From Rebecca billardiae RCC1528 (Eukaryota; Haptophyta), in assembly GCA_965240325.2 (NCBI GenBank), contig OZ251233.1:992001-1056000 (forward strand): a DNA stretch of 64,000 nucleotides. The letters run 5' to 3'. The translations under genes were made by a program, and so were the position numbers. Each line of letters opens with the position of its first letter. Positions within the stretch are counted from its first letter, which is position 1. The notes under the pieces are model-generated. The model was not told the origin of the DNA, ran no database searches, and was given only the letters and a program-made list of their open reading frames with translations. Below, one piece after another: positions 41,445 to 53,436 of the stretch.

Positions 41445-44073
41445 TCACCGACGGGCCGCCCGCCGGGTCCCGCGCGCAGCGGCGCGCGCCGGTGGCGCAG
41501 TGTCGGACTCGGGTGCGCGCGGCGTCCCGAGGCTTTCGTCGGTCGAGGCCGATGCAGCAGGGGTGGCAGCCTCGGCATCGGAGACGCGGCTCGCCGGCCG
41601 CTTCGGTCCCGCGCGGGCGCTGTCCGCCAATGGCGCCGACGGCGCCGACGGCGACTCGGCGCGGCGCGAATCCAGAACGCCCGCACTCGCCGCGGCGCCT
41701 TGTCGCGCCGCCTCCGTCGACTCGGCACTCGCGCGGCGCGCTGGCGCGGCCGAGGTCGCGGACGAGTCGAAGCAGCCGGTGGGCAGCCCGTGGCACACCG
41801 CCGCGGCGCCGACGAGGTGTGTCATGCGGCACGCACCGCGCGCGTGCGCGAGCGCGCGCAGCATCGGCGCCCCGGCGGCGCAGCGCTCGAGTAGGGCCGC
41901 GCACAGCCGATCGAGGTCGCCGTCCGTCACGTCCCACAGGGTGCCCACAACCGCCGGGCTGCGCGCGAGCAGGTACGAGAGCGCCATCGTCGGCTGCTCG
42001 AACTCGCCCAGCACCGACGGCGCCGCGGACGAGCAGCCCATCAGCCATGCGGCCGCGCGCGCGCGCACGGCGCGCACGGCCTCCGCCTTGACAAAGCGCT
42101 CGCCTCCGCCGTGGCCGCAGTACAGCACAAGCCCAGCGCGGCCGAGCGCGGCGAGCAGCGCGTCGGGCGGCGGCGGCGCGCCCACCACGCCGCTCCAGCC
42201 GGCGCGCTCCCTGAACTGCGCCTCGAAGCGCGCCTGCGTGCGCGCGAGGTCGCCCCCCGGGTTGAGCACGAAGAAAGCATCGCCCACATCCACATCCACA
42301 GCCGCGCCCGCGCCCGCGCGCATGTCTGCGCCTGTGTTCGTGCGCGCGTCGGCGGCGTCATCGGCGCGCTCGGCCGCGGCGCGCGCGCTCAGGTGTGCGC
42401 GCAGCACGTCGACGGAAGGCATGCGACACACCTCCTGCGCGTGGCACGGGCGCAGCGCCTCCCACGGCACCCGCTGCACCGAGCCATCGAGCAGCAGCAG
42501 CAGCGGCAGCGGCGGCGGCGCCGCCGAGGGCGGCCGCGCGGCGCCCGACACCGAGGCTTGCGCGTCGTCGTCATCTGTCGAGTGCGGCCGAGCGCGCGCG
42601 AGCGCGGCGCGCAGCGCGTCAGCGGCGGCCCCGCTCTGAGTGTCGGGCGTCTCGCGCCCGTGCCGCTCGGCATGCCCCTCCTGCTGCTGCGCGCTCGGCG
42701 CGGCGCGCGCGGCGTTGCACAGGCGCGCCAGCTGCGCGCCAAGCTCGTGCAGCTCAGCGCCGTCCGCCGCCGCCGCCGCCATCGCCGCCGCCGCGCCCTT
42801 GGCGGCCGAGTCGTCGTCCGCGCCCGGTGTTGCCCGGTGCTGCTGCTGCTGCGCCAGGTAGCCCAGGGCGGCCTCTGCGAACGCTTCGGCCTCGGCGCGC
42901 AGCGCGGCGCGCGCCGCGTCGGCGCGCGACGTCGGCAGGCCCGCGCCCGGCTCGCCCGCCAGCGCGCTCACCGCCTGCTGCGCGCCCGCGCGCAGCGCTC
43001 GCGCGAGCGGCGCGTGTGACACGCCACCTCTGAGGCACGCGCGCGCCGGCGCGCCGAGCCCGTCGCTAAAGCCGCCGAGCCAGTCGCGCAGCTGCTCGTC
43101 GAGCGCGCGCCGCGCGGCCCACCATTCGGCACGGCGCTGGCTCGCCGCGTTCGCCTCGCGCGCGCCGGCAGGCGCCGCGGCGGCCGGCGCAGCTGCGAGG
43201 GACTCGCTGGCTGCGCCGGCCGCCGCGCCGGCCATGGCTGTCACAGGTGCAACGCTCGCCGCCGCCGCGCCGCGCCGCCGCCTCCCGCCGCCGCCGCTGT
43301 CGGCCGCGCCTGCCGAGGCGGGCGCCGTCGTCGCCGCGGGCTGCGCGGGCTGCGCGGACGCGGACGAGGACGAGGACGAGGACGCGCCGGCGCCACCGGC
43401 CGCGGATGGCGCGGAGGAGTCGGCGGCGCTCGGCTCGGCCGCGGCCGCGGCCGCATCCCGACTCCGCGCCAGCACGATCTCGAGCCTCGCGAGCGCGCCC
43501 GACCAGCTGACGGCGGGCGCGTCGGCGCGCTCGGCGGCGCACGACGCGGGCGCGCACGGACGCGAGGCGAGCACCACGGGCGCGCGCCCCGCCCGGAGCC
43601 GCGTGAGCAGAAGCGCCGAGCCGTCGGGCGCAAGCGAAGCACACACGAGCGTCCAGCCCTCTGGTAGTGATCCGAGCAGCGCGCCGAGCGCCGCCCGGTC
43701 CGCCACCGGCCCGGCCGAGAGCGGAGGGCTCGGCGCGGGCGCGAAGCGGGCCTCGCCCTCCGACCCGCCGCTGCACTCCTCGCCGGGCGGCACGCCCGCC
43801 GCGTCCGCGTCGACGGCCACGGCCGGCGCGCGCTCGCTCACCGCCGCGCGAGCCGTCGTGCCCTGAGCGCCACCGGACAACTGCAGCGCCGCTGCGAGCT
43901 GGGATGCGCCCACACCGATCGAAAGCGCATGGGCCCACGCGGCTGATGGGCGCTCGCCCGCGCGCGCGCACGCCAGGCTGAGGAGTGCACGCAGCGCGCG
44001 CAGCTCAGCCGGCGGCCCGTCCGCAGGGCAGCGCGCCGCGGCCGCTCGAAGGTGTCTCGCCGCCGCGGCCGCA

Positions 44074-44118
<45 letters not shown>

Positions 44119-44769
44119 GCGGCGCCCGCGGCCTCGGCGGTGGGCGGCGCGGCGCGTGGCGAGGGCCCGCGGTGTGGCTGCGCAGGGCTCGTCGTCGCGG
44201 CCACGGGCGCAAGCAGCGCAGATAGACCTGCCGGCGAGGCGGCCGCGCCATCCGACGGGCCGGCGGCGGCCGCCGCCGCACCGCGCGCCGCGCTTGCGGA
44301 CAGCTGGTGAAGCCGCGCGCACGCGAGCGCGCGGCGCGCGCGGCACTCGGCATCCGCGCCGGCGGGCTGCGCGAGCACGTGCTCGAGCGCGGCGCACGCC
44401 GCGGAGTCGGAGGCCGCACTCGGCTCGCGCCCCGCACCGCCGCCCGACCCCGTCGCCTGCGCCTCCGCCGCACCGCCGTCCGATGCCGGCGGGTGCGAGC
44501 CTGCGCGCGGCAGCAACGCGTGTTGGGCCGCCGCCGCGCACGCGGAAGCTATGCCGGCGAGCGCACGCGAGGAGGCTACGCCGCCCGCCGGTAGTGCCGC
44601 CTCCGGCGCGGCGGCGCCGTCGACGCCGAGGGCCGCACGCAGCGCACGCCACACCTCCGCGACGGCGGCGGTGGCGGCGCGTCCGCCCTCCTCGGCCGCG
44701 TCCTCGTCCGCGTCCGCGTCTGCGGCCGTGCGGGCGGCGCGCGCGGTCGCGCGGCCGCGCGCCGAGCCG

Positions 44770-44804
<35 letters not shown>

Positions 44805-47800
44805 GCCCGTAGCACGGCCGTTGGCGGCGCGTGCGGGCGCGGCGGCCTTGCCCTCGGCCACGCGCGCCGCGCTCGTGCCTGCCGCGTCCGACGGCGCGCG
44901 CGCGAGCGCGGCCGCGGCGGCCGCGGCGGCGCGCGCGAGCGCGGCCGCAGCCGTCGCCTCCCCTAGGCGAGCGTGCGCTGCCGCGGCCGCGAGCGCGCAG
45001 CGCACACCCGCCGCACTGCGCGGCGCGGCGGCGGCGGCGGCGGCGTGCGCGTCGCCGAGGGCGCACGCCGCGGAGGGCAGCACGCCGCGCAGCTCGACGA
45101 GCGCGCCGCACCGCGCGTGCAGCTCGAGCTCCACCGCCAGCGCCTCGAGCGCCGCCGCGCCGGCGGCTGCATCGCCGCTTGAGCCCTCGGCCGCGCCGCT
45201 TGCGCCCGCCGCGCCTCCGGCCGCGGCCGCGCACAGCGCGCGCGCGCGCCTCAGGTACCGCTTCGCATCTTGCGGCGAGCCGCGCGCCAGCAGCACGCGC
45301 GCGAGGGCGAGGAGGCACTCGGCCACGCCCGCGCGCACCAGCCATGCCGGCGGCGAGCTACCGGCCGCGCCTCCCGCCGCCGCGGCCGCGCCCGGCGTCG
45401 GCGCGGGCTCAGCGGCCACCGCGGGGGCGGCGGCGCCGTTGATGTTGGTGGTCGAGTCGGCGCGCGTCGGCGGCGGCGCGGCGGCGCTGCCACCATCGTC
45501 GGCTGCGGCGGCGGGCGCGGCGGCGCCGAGGCCGAACGCGCGGCTCCACTCGTGCCAGCTCGCCCGCCCGCCCGCCACGCGCATCCACGCGCGCAGCGCC
45601 AGCGCCCAGTGCGCGTGCGCCGCGCCCAGCCGCAGTGTTGCTTCGTGCGCGCGCGCCGTGCACGCGTGCACGCGCGCGCTCGCTACGAGCGACCAGCCGC
45701 CTTGCTGCGCGCCGCCGCTGCCAGGCGTGCCCGGGGCGGAGGGCCCGGCGAGCGGCGCGTGCGCGCGGGCGACGGCCTGCAGCGCGCGCGCCAGCGCGGG
45801 CGCGCCGCCGCGCAGCGCGCACTCGGCCGCCGCCCAGTCCGCGCGCATCGCGCCAGAGGCGGCACGCAGCCAGGCGGCCGCGCGCGGCGGCGCGGCCGGC
45901 GGCGCGGCGGCGGCGTCCGCGTCCGCGTCCGCGTCCGCGTCGGCGCGGAGCCACGCGTCGGCGGCGCGCGCGCACGCGCCGTGCCCCTCGGCCTCGAGCG
46001 CGAGGCCGAGCTGAAGCGCCGCCTCCGCCGCCACGCGCGCGAGCGCGGCGCTCTCCTGGCACGCGCCGCCGGCCGCGGCCGCGGCGCCGCCGGCCGCGGC
46101 GGTGCTGGCTGCGGCCGGCGGCGGCGCGGCGCGCGGCGCGCCGCTGGGTGGCTCGAGCACGAGCGCGGCGGCGCGCGAGTGCCGAGCGGCGAGCGCGGCG
46201 CAGCGCGCGCCGAGCGGCAGCTGCGCGCGCGCGCGCGCCTCCGCGCCCACCCTCAGGAGCTTCCAGCCCAGAGCGGCGGCGGCGCTAACCGCTAGCGCGT
46301 GCGCGCACGGCGCAAGCGGCGGCGCGCCCGGTGGCGTGTCCGGCGGCGCGCCCGGCAGCGCGTGCGCAGGCAGTGGCTTGCCGCGCGCGGCCGCGGCGGC
46401 GGCGAGGGACGGTGCCGGGGCAGGCGATGACGCGGCGCGTGCCGCCGGCGGCGTCGGGCGGACGAGCGGCGCGGCGAGGGCCTCCGCGGCGCGCGCCGCG
46501 TCGAGCGCCGCGTCCGCCGCCGCAGCGGTCGCGCTGTCCGCCTCCGCGCGGCCGCGCGCGGCCGCGCCGGCGCGCGCGCCGAGCGCGGCCGTGCACAGCG
46601 CGCGCGCGCGCAGCACGAGGCACGCCCAGTGCGCGGCCGGGTCGGCGCCGGCCGTCTCGAGGGCGGCACGGTCGCACGCCTCCGCCGCCGCCTCCGCGCA
46701 CGCGTGCGCGCACCGCGCGAGCTCTGAGCAGCCCTCGCCGCTTGCCGGCGCGCGCGAATGCCGCGCGCGCGCGCACGCACACTGCGCGCACAGCGCGGCG
46801 CGCGCGCGCGGCGCGCGCGCCCCACGTGCTTCCGGCGAGCTCGGCGCGCTGGACGTCTCCTGCGCGTCGTCGGCCGCGTCGTCGGCGCACGCGCCTTCGC
46901 CCTCGCCCAGCGCCTCGCCCATCTCGAGCCGCAGCGCCGCCACCGCCATGGCCAAGCGCGGCGGCGCGCCCGCGCCGCCCGCTTCCGCCTCCGCCTCCGC
47001 CTCCGCCGCGCCCGCCGGCGCACCGCCCCCGAGCGCTGCGAGCGCTGCGAGGCCGAGGCGTCGCGCGCACAGCACGCCGAGTGGCGCGTCGCGCGTGCAC
47101 TCGGCGTCGGTGCCGCCGCTCGACGCCGCCGCCGCGGGGGCGGAGGGACGGGCAGCGGGCGCGCCGCCCGCCCAGCCGCTGGCGGCGGCGCCCGCGACGG
47201 CTGCGGCGCCGGTGGCGGTGGCGGCGCCGGCGGAGGCGGAGGAGTCGGCGTCGGTCGGCGCGGCCTGGGGCTCGGCGCCACCGCCCGACGCGCCCGCGCG
47301 CGTCGTCAGCGGCGTGCGCTCGAGCAGCGCCGCGCACACGGCGCTCGCCACCGCGCCGAGCGCCACATGTGCACCCTCACTCCGTGGCGGCGGCGCCAGT
47401 TGAGGGCCCTCGGCGCGCGGCGCGGGCGGTGCGCCTTCCGCCGCGCCGCGCGCCGCGGGCGCGAGGCCGAGCGCGGCGGCGAGCGCGTCGACGAAGAGGG
47501 CCTCGGCGGAGGGCGCGGCGCCTGGAGCCGGGCTGTCGTCCGCCACCTCGCGCGCGCCTCGCGAGCCGGCCTGCGCCGCGCCGGCCGCGCGCGCGCGTGC
47601 AGGCTGCGCGCCGCGCCGCGCCGCGTCGCGCGCGCCGCCGCCCGCCGCGCGCGCCGCGCCGTCGTCGTCGGCGCTGCGCGCGCCCGCGCCCGCCGCGTGC
47701 GCGAGCAGCTGCGCCGCCGTCTCGACGGCGACTGCTCGCACGCTCGGCGCCTCGCCGGGCTCGGCCGCCGCCGCCGCCGCCGCCGCGCGCGCGAGCCAGC

Positions 47801-50493
47801 CGCCGAGCGCGCGCGCGTCGCGCCGCTGACAGCGCGCGCCCAGCAGGGCAGCGGCGATGAGGGTGGCGCGCGCGTCCGCCGCGCCGAGCGCGCTCGCCGC
47901 CTCGCTCAGCTCGAGCGCGGCCGCACCCAGCCGCGCGCCCGCGCCCGCCAGCGCCCCGCCCGCCCGCACCGCGTGCGCGCCGTGCGCGCACACCGTCGCC
48001 GCAAGCCACGCGGCGCGCTCGCGCGCGCCAGACACCGCGCGCGGCCGCGCGCCCAGTCCCCGTAGCCAGCAAGCTGTCGGGTGCAGCGAGCGCTCGGCGG
48101 CGGTGGCGGTGGCGGCCTCGACGGCGGCGTCGCCGCCGCGCGCGCCGAGCGCGAGCTGCGTGCTCAGCGCCGCCGCGCCGACGCCGAGCGCGACGAGTGC
48201 AGACACCACGTCCGCCGCGGCGTCCGCGCCGGCTGCGGCGGGCGCGGCGACCGCCTGCGGAGCGGCTGCGGTGTCGGCGGCTGCGGCGTTGGCGGCTGCT
48301 GGCTTCTTCTGGGCTGCGCCGCGCTCGGCACCGGCGGCATCGACGGGCGCGTGCGCGCGGGCGAGCGCGCCGAGCGCCAGCGCAAGCCGCTCAGCTTCAG
48401 CGCGCGGCAGCGCACTTGCGCCCGGCGCCTCGCCGCGCCGATCGGCGCCCCCGGCGGCGCGGCGCGTGTCACGCTCGGGCGCGCACGCACCCGCGAGCGC
48501 GCGCTGCAGTGCCGTCGCCTCGGCGGCGAGCGCTCGCAGCGCGGGCAGCGGCAGCGCGGGGGCGGGCTCGGACTCATCCGACAGTCGCTCGAGCGCGGAC
48601 GCACACACCGGCGCGCGCCGCGCGAGCTCAGCCAGCCCGTCCGTGGCGGCGGCGCCGCCATCGGCCGCCGCGGCGCCGCGTGGCGCGGCGGCGGCGTCGG
48701 AGTCAGAGGCTGCGCCCGCGGCCTCGGTGGCGGCCGCGTCGACAGCCAGAGTGCACAGACGGCAGAGGGCGGCGGCGCGCACGGCCTCGGCGGCGCACGC
48801 ATCCGCCGTCCGCGTGCCCTTCGCCGCCTCCGCCGCCCCGCTCAGCGCCTCGAGCTCGGCCCGCGCCAGCGCCAGCGCTCGCTGCGCCGCGAGCGAGTCG
48901 GCCGCGCCGTCAGCACGTGCGCCCGCCGCGGCCGCGCCGCGCGCGTGCGCCGCGCAATGGCAGGCGAGCAGCAGCACGCACACGCGCGCCTCCTCCTCGT
49001 CCGCCGCGCGCGCGAAGGCGGGCAGCTGCGCGCGCAACCGCTCGAGCGCGCGCGCGAGCACACCCGCCGCCGCGCCGCCGCCACCCGCCTTCGCGCGCGC
49101 GGCCGCGACGCTCAGCGCCTGCTGGGCAAACGCTGTCGGTCGGCATGCGGCGGCGCAGCAGCCGAACGCCAGCGCCGCCTCTCGGCACGCGAGCAGCGCG
49201 GCGTCGCGCGCGGCGTCGGCCGGGCGCGGCTGCGCGCGCGCCTCGAGCGCGCTCGTCGCGCGCATCCCCGCGCGCAGCAGCGTCGCCGCGACGGGCGCCG
49301 CGCGCGCCTGCGCGCCGCCGCCGCCGCCGCCCGCCGCCGCGACGTCCGCCGACTCGGCCGGTGGCAGCGGCGTTGGCGCGGCGCGCGGGTTCGGATTTGA
49401 GTTCTCGTCGCGCGCGGCGTTGGCGCGGGCGGCCTTGGCGGCGCTCGGCGGCGGTGGCGGCGGCGCCACCGCGTGCTCGAGCCAGACCATCGCCGCGCGC
49501 AGCACCCGCAGCACCACCGCGCTCTCTGCGCCATCGGCTGCGCTGGCGGCCTCGGCGGCAGTGGCGGCGCCGCCGCGCGCGCCCGCGGCGGCGTCCGCGC
49601 CCGCCGCGCACGTGAGGACGATGGCGAGGGCGCCGCTGACGAGCAGCGCGCGCTCGGCGGAATCGGCGGCGCGCGGCTCCCGCGTGCACCGCAGCGCGCG
49701 CACGGCGGCCGGCTGCCCCAGCGTGTGGTCCACGCCGAGCGACTCGAGCAGTCGCGCAACTGACGCGCTCGCGAGCGCACCCTGCGCGCGGCGCCGCGGG
49801 CGCGCGCGCGCGGAGGCGGCGTGCGCGGCGGTGAGGGCGCGGCGGCGGCGCGGGCGCGCGGGGCGCACTCGCGAGCGTGCCGCCCTTTCGCCGCCCCGCG
49901 CCGCATGCCGCCCTTGCGCGCGCGCGCGCCGCCCTTGCGCGCGCGCTCCGCACCTGCGACCAGTCTGCAGCGCGTGACCCGAGAGAGTAGAGCATGCGCT
50001 CGAGGTCGAGCGGCTGGAAGGAGAGGCAGCCCCTGAGCTTCGCGAGCAGCTCGAGCGCGAGAGCCGCGACGCGGAGCATGCACGCCGCCGTCTCGGCCGC
50101 CGCCGCCTCGCGCTCGCGCGCGCTCGGCGCGGGCGCCAGCTTGAGCGCGCGGCTTGCCACCTGCACAAGCTGAGGGCCGTACGTGCGCGCGTGCTCCCTG
50201 CGCGCGCGGCGCGTCGAGGGGGCGAGGAGGCGTGTGCGACGCGACAGGCCGATCAGCCGCCGTCCGCCGCCAGACGACCGACCCACGGCCGTCGGCCGTG
50301 CGGCGCGCGCGCGCTCTCGCGGCGCGCTGGTGCCGCGCGGCGGCGCGTCCGCGCGCGCGCACAGCTGCTTCTGCGTCTTGGTCTTGGGCGCCTTGAAGGC
50401 GGCGAGGGTGCGCGTGGAAGAGATGAGCGTCGACTCGACCGCCGCGCCGTCGAGCGGCTGCGCCTGCAGCAGCTCGAGCACGCGGTCGCACAT
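41445..50493 (-). CDS. Separase (C50 cysteine protease)
   Basis: My model has three exons on the minus strand: 50493-50363, 50197-49954 and 49781-41445. This gives about 2903 residues. The introns (165 and 172 bp) start GTGCG and end GCGCAG and keep the frame through KQL/EHARTYGPQLVQ and ADWSQ/GALAS. Separase cuts cohesin to release sister chromatids at anaphase. The C-terminal protease domain is clear: the catalytic His in LVLYCGHGGG (codon 42111-42113, about residue 2682) and the catalytic Cys in AAWLMGCSSAAPS (42033-42035, about 2708). They are 26 residues apart, as in animal separases. TMALSYLLARSPAVVGTLWDVTDGD follows. The rest is alanine-rich helical repeat, broken by a run of Asp (44083-44120) and a run of Gln (44771-44801). 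Further introns in exon 3 cannot be excluded. Confidence 0.85.
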
Positions 50494-50804
50494 GGCGTCG
50501 CCCGGCCACGCCGCGCGGGCGAGCTGCCCGCTTCAAACCCGTGGCTGCGCGGGAGAAGTGCCGAGCACAGGATGGAGTCCGGCGAGCACCCGGTGAGGCA
50601 GACGTTTCACGTTTCGGCAGCCCGAGCCGGGCTCGTGAGGAATCTCAAAGTCGGCCAGGACTCTCCACCCGGGCCCAGCGCGTCCGGAAGCTCTCCACAC
50701 CGGAGCCTTGATGATGATGAGCCTTCTGGCTCTACGAAACGTCATAGTAGATTGGTACAATAGTCCATTTAGGAAACGACATTCACGCCAGGCGAGGCGC
50801 AAGC
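50494..50804. promoter_or_regulatory. Divergent intergenic region, separase / hypothetical gene
   Basis: Only 311 bp separate the two start codons. The centre is less GC-rich (GATGATGATGAGCC near 50708 and TAGATTGGTACAATAG near 50749). It must contain both promoters. No specific site is recognised. Confidence 0.4.
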
Positions 50805-52037
50805 ATGCTGCCGCCGGCGCACCTGAGCGTCGCGCCGGAGGCGCCGGCGCGGCCGGAGGCGGCGCCTCCGGAGCCCGACGGGGCGCCGAGCGCGCCGCGC
50901 GAGCCGCGCGTCTCGATGAGCCCGGGCCCGCCCACGCAGGCGCTGAGCACGCCGCACACGCACCACACCGCCAGCTCGCCCGCGGCGGGCGGCGGCGGGA
51001 TGGGCGCGACCGCGGCGGGCGCGACGCGGCCCCACCTGGGCGGCACGTCGGCGAAGCAGGTGTTCGAGCAGGCCGCGATGTCAGGCTTCTCGACGCTCAA
51101 CATGAACGGCCCGTCCACCGCCAAGATGCAGGCGGAGCGCTACGCCGCCGACGTGCGCTCGCGCCGCCGGATCGTGACCCCTGACCAACGAGACACGGAC
51201 GGCTCGGAGGAGGCGCGCTTCTTCCAGGCGTACGAGCAGGGCCACGCGGCGCGCACGCGGTTCGGCTCGCGGTCGGAGCTGCGCCTCGTCCTCGTCGACC
51301 TTGCCCTCGCCCTCGCCTTCTCCCGCCGCTCCCCCGAGCTGCTCGCGTGCGCCGTCCACCTCGTGAGGCTTCTCGAAGAAGACGCGCTCGCGCGCCGCGA
51401 GCTCGTGCTGCTGGCGCAGGCGGACGCGTCGCGGCCGGAGACGATCGACGTGGCGGCGATGCTGGCCAACACGATCGGCCACCTGATGGGCATCTGCGGC
51501 CGCGTGCGCGACGTCGGCTCCGCCAAGATGGACGCCCAGCTCGAGCTGTTCCTCGTCGTAATGCGTCTCGTCTCCGATCTGAGGCTTGCGCTCGCACCCG
51601 CGCTCGAGGCGGCGCTCGCGCCCGAGAGCGAGCGGCACCGGATGAAGTTCGCGGACGGGAGCGTGCGCATGCAGACCGTGCGCGCGCTGCGCCTCGCCGG
51701 CGCCGACGTGCTGCGCGCCGACCTCGGCGGCGGGCCGGACTCCGAGCTGCCGCAGCCCGGCGGCCTCCGCTCCGCGTCCGCGCAGCCGCCGCCCGCGCTC
51801 CAGCCGAGCGCGCCCGCGACTTCGCGCACGACGTCGCTGCTGCTGCCGAGCATCGCCGGCGCGGCGGGCGCGGCGGGTGGCGGCGGCGGCGGGGCGGCGG
51901 CGTCGAACGGCACAACGCCCGGCGGTGGCGGCGGCGCGGCCGCCGCGGGCGCGCCGCCGGCGCTCGGCGGCGGCGCGGCGCGCGAGCGGCACCAGGCGGC
52001 GCACAGGCCGAGCGTGGCCGCGTCCACGGCGTCCTGA
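50805..52037 (+). CDS. Hypothetical protein with a conserved-looking helical core
   Basis: Single exon, 410 residues from ATG. Residues 1-80 and 300-410 are low-complexity Pro/Ala/Gly. The middle (about 110-300) is protein-like and helical. It starts with FFQAYEQGHAARTRFGSRSE, then LRLVLVDLALALAFSRRSPE and LLACAVHLVRLLEEDALARR. After these come DVAAMLANTIGHLMGICGRV and MKFADGSVRMQTVRALRLAG. I do not recognise the family; the helices resemble an alpha-solenoid or armadillo-like scaffold only in general character. It is divergent from separase, sharing 311 bp, which may mean co-expression, but nothing else links them. Confidence 0.65.
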   Translation: MLPPAHLSVAPEAPARPEAAPPEPDGAPSAPREPRVSMSPGPPTQALSTPHTHHTASSPAAGGGGMGATAAGATRPHLGGTSAKQVFEQAAMSGFSTLNMNGPSTAKMQAERYAADVRSRRRIVTPDQRDTDGSEEARFFQAYEQGHAARTRFGSRSELRLVLVDLALALAFSRRSPELLACAVHLVRLLEEDALARRELVLLAQADASRPETIDVAAMLANTIGHLMGICGRVRDVGSAKMDAQLELFLVVMRLVSDLRLALAPALEAALAPESERHRMKFADGSVRMQTVRALRLAGADVLRADLGGGPDSELPQPGGLRSASAQPPPALQPSAPATSRTTSLLLPSIAGAAGAAGGGGGGAAASNGTTPGGGGGAAAAGAPPALGGGAARERHQAAHRPSVAASTAS

Positions 52038-52476
52038 CCGTCCGGTTGGCGCCCGTCGTCTCAGGCTCAGCGCTGTCAGAATGGCCGTGATGAACTACGT
52101 GAACTTAGCGCTCCAGCTGACGCCTGAAACGGAGCTTGGATGCCTCGCAGGCCTGTACGCCGCCAGGCACGGTCACGAGCGGAGGGTCCTAACGACAGCA
52201 TCATCATCGTCTGATCGCCTCCGCCAGAAAAAAAAAGTGCCGCTGGGCGTGATGACCGTCTCGACAGCCGGCCGAGGTTCCGGGCCCGCGCCCGGACTCC
52301 ACGGCTGCAGGCGCGGTCCGGGCGGCTCCTGGCCGGGCGCGGCACGGCCAGCCCCCGCGCGAGCTGCACCTCCCGACGAGGCAAGATTAGCCGACCGCGA
52401 CAGTCATCGCCTGCGGCCCGAACACGGGGGTGGAGGCCACTGCCGAGGTGCTGCACGCACACGAGCACGGGTCGCG

Positions 52477-53436
52477 ATGGAGATGGGGCTGATGGAGACC
52501 GGTAAGGCGACGGACGGCGCGCCGGCCCCGAAGAAGGCGCCGAGCGCCACGGCGACCGCGCTCTACGTCTTCGCGCTCGCCGTGCTCGCGGCGGTGATTG
52601 CGTATGTCTGCAACCTGCTCTTCCAGTCGGGCGCGCTGCTCGACGGCGTGCAGATGGACAAGCTGACGCACACGGTGCTCGGGCTGGTGCTCGGCGGCTA
52701 CCTCGTGCTCCGCGTCGCGTTCGCCATCAGCACGTACAACCAGGCCAAGGCTGCGGTCGCCAGCTTCTACGGCTCAGCGACGGCGATCGCGATCTCGTCC
52801 TCGCACGTGTCGGAGGCGCTGACCATCTCGGCGGGCGCGGAGCACGAGAAGAAGGGCATCCACACCTTCCGCTCGGAGCTCGCCCGGCTACTCCACTTCA
52901 GCGCCAGGTGCCTCACGCACTGCCTCAAGGACGAGCCCGTGATCAAGGACGGCGAGCTAATGATGACCGATGAGATGCTCGTCATCAACCAGAGCGCAAA
53001 CGCGCCGACACCGACGCTCTACGTGACCAAGCTCGTGGCCAAGCTCATCGCGCAGCAGCGCGAGGCGGGCCGCCTCGACGCCGCCATCTGCGCCGAGATC
53101 AACGCGCAGATCGCCGTCATGGCCACCGCGAGCCACACGATCAGCGCGCTCAAGAAGATGCCCATCCCGCAGGCCGTGAACGAGTTTGCGTGCGCGTGGC
53201 TCTTCGGCTTCTGCCTGACGGTGCCGGTGGTGATCTCGTACTACACGTGGGCGACGCCGTGGGTCGCGCCCTGCGCCTCGCTCTTCCTCGTCGCCTTCTA
53301 CTTCGCGCTCAACCAGGTCGGCGCGCAGCTCGAGGACCTCGCGGCCGTCTTCTCGTCTGACGTGTCCATCAAGGCTTTTGAGGAGCAGCTCGGCACCGAC
53401 CTCGAGACCTTCACGACGGGGCCGGCGATGCTCTGA
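52477..53436 (+). CDS. Bestrophin-like anion channel protein
   Basis: Single exon, 319 residues. The frame is open upstream, but ATG at 52477 (MEMGLMETGKATDG) gives a normal start. Hydrophobic segments are at about residues 25-48 (ALYVFALAVLAAVIAYVC), 66-85 (VLGLVLGGYLVLRVAFAIS) and 228-275. The segment YLVLRVAFAISTYNQAKAAV resembles the bestrophin 'FR-x-N-x-Y-x-R-F/W' helix. The late block MPIPQAVNEFACAWLFGFCL through FALNQVGAQLEDL resembles the bestrophin C-terminal helices (IPxxY, then VAEQLxxP). Bestrophins and their algal relatives form anion or bicarbonate channels, some in thylakoids. The assignment rests on topology and weak motifs; another membrane family is possible. Confidence 0.6.
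   Translation: MEMGLMETGKATDGAPAPKKAPSATATALYVFALAVLAAVIAYVCNLLFQSGALLDGVQMDKLTHTVLGLVLGGYLVLRVAFAISTYNQAKAAVASFYGSATAIAISSSHVSEALTISAGAEHEKKGIHTFRSELARLLHFSARCLTHCLKDEPVIKDGELMMTDEMLVINQSANAPTPTLYVTKLVAKLIAQQREAGRLDAAICAEINAQIAVMATASHTISALKKMPIPQAVNEFACAWLFGFCLTVPVVISYYTWATPWVAPCASLFLVAFYFALNQVGAQLEDLAAVFSSDVSIKAFEEQLGTDLETFTTGPAML

Noticed and set aside
44551-50000. Long plus-strand frames of several hundred codons opposite separase
   Set aside because: They are alanine/serine/arginine-rich shadows caused by high GC at codon position 3 of the minus-strand gene. The separase active-site motifs fix the true strand.
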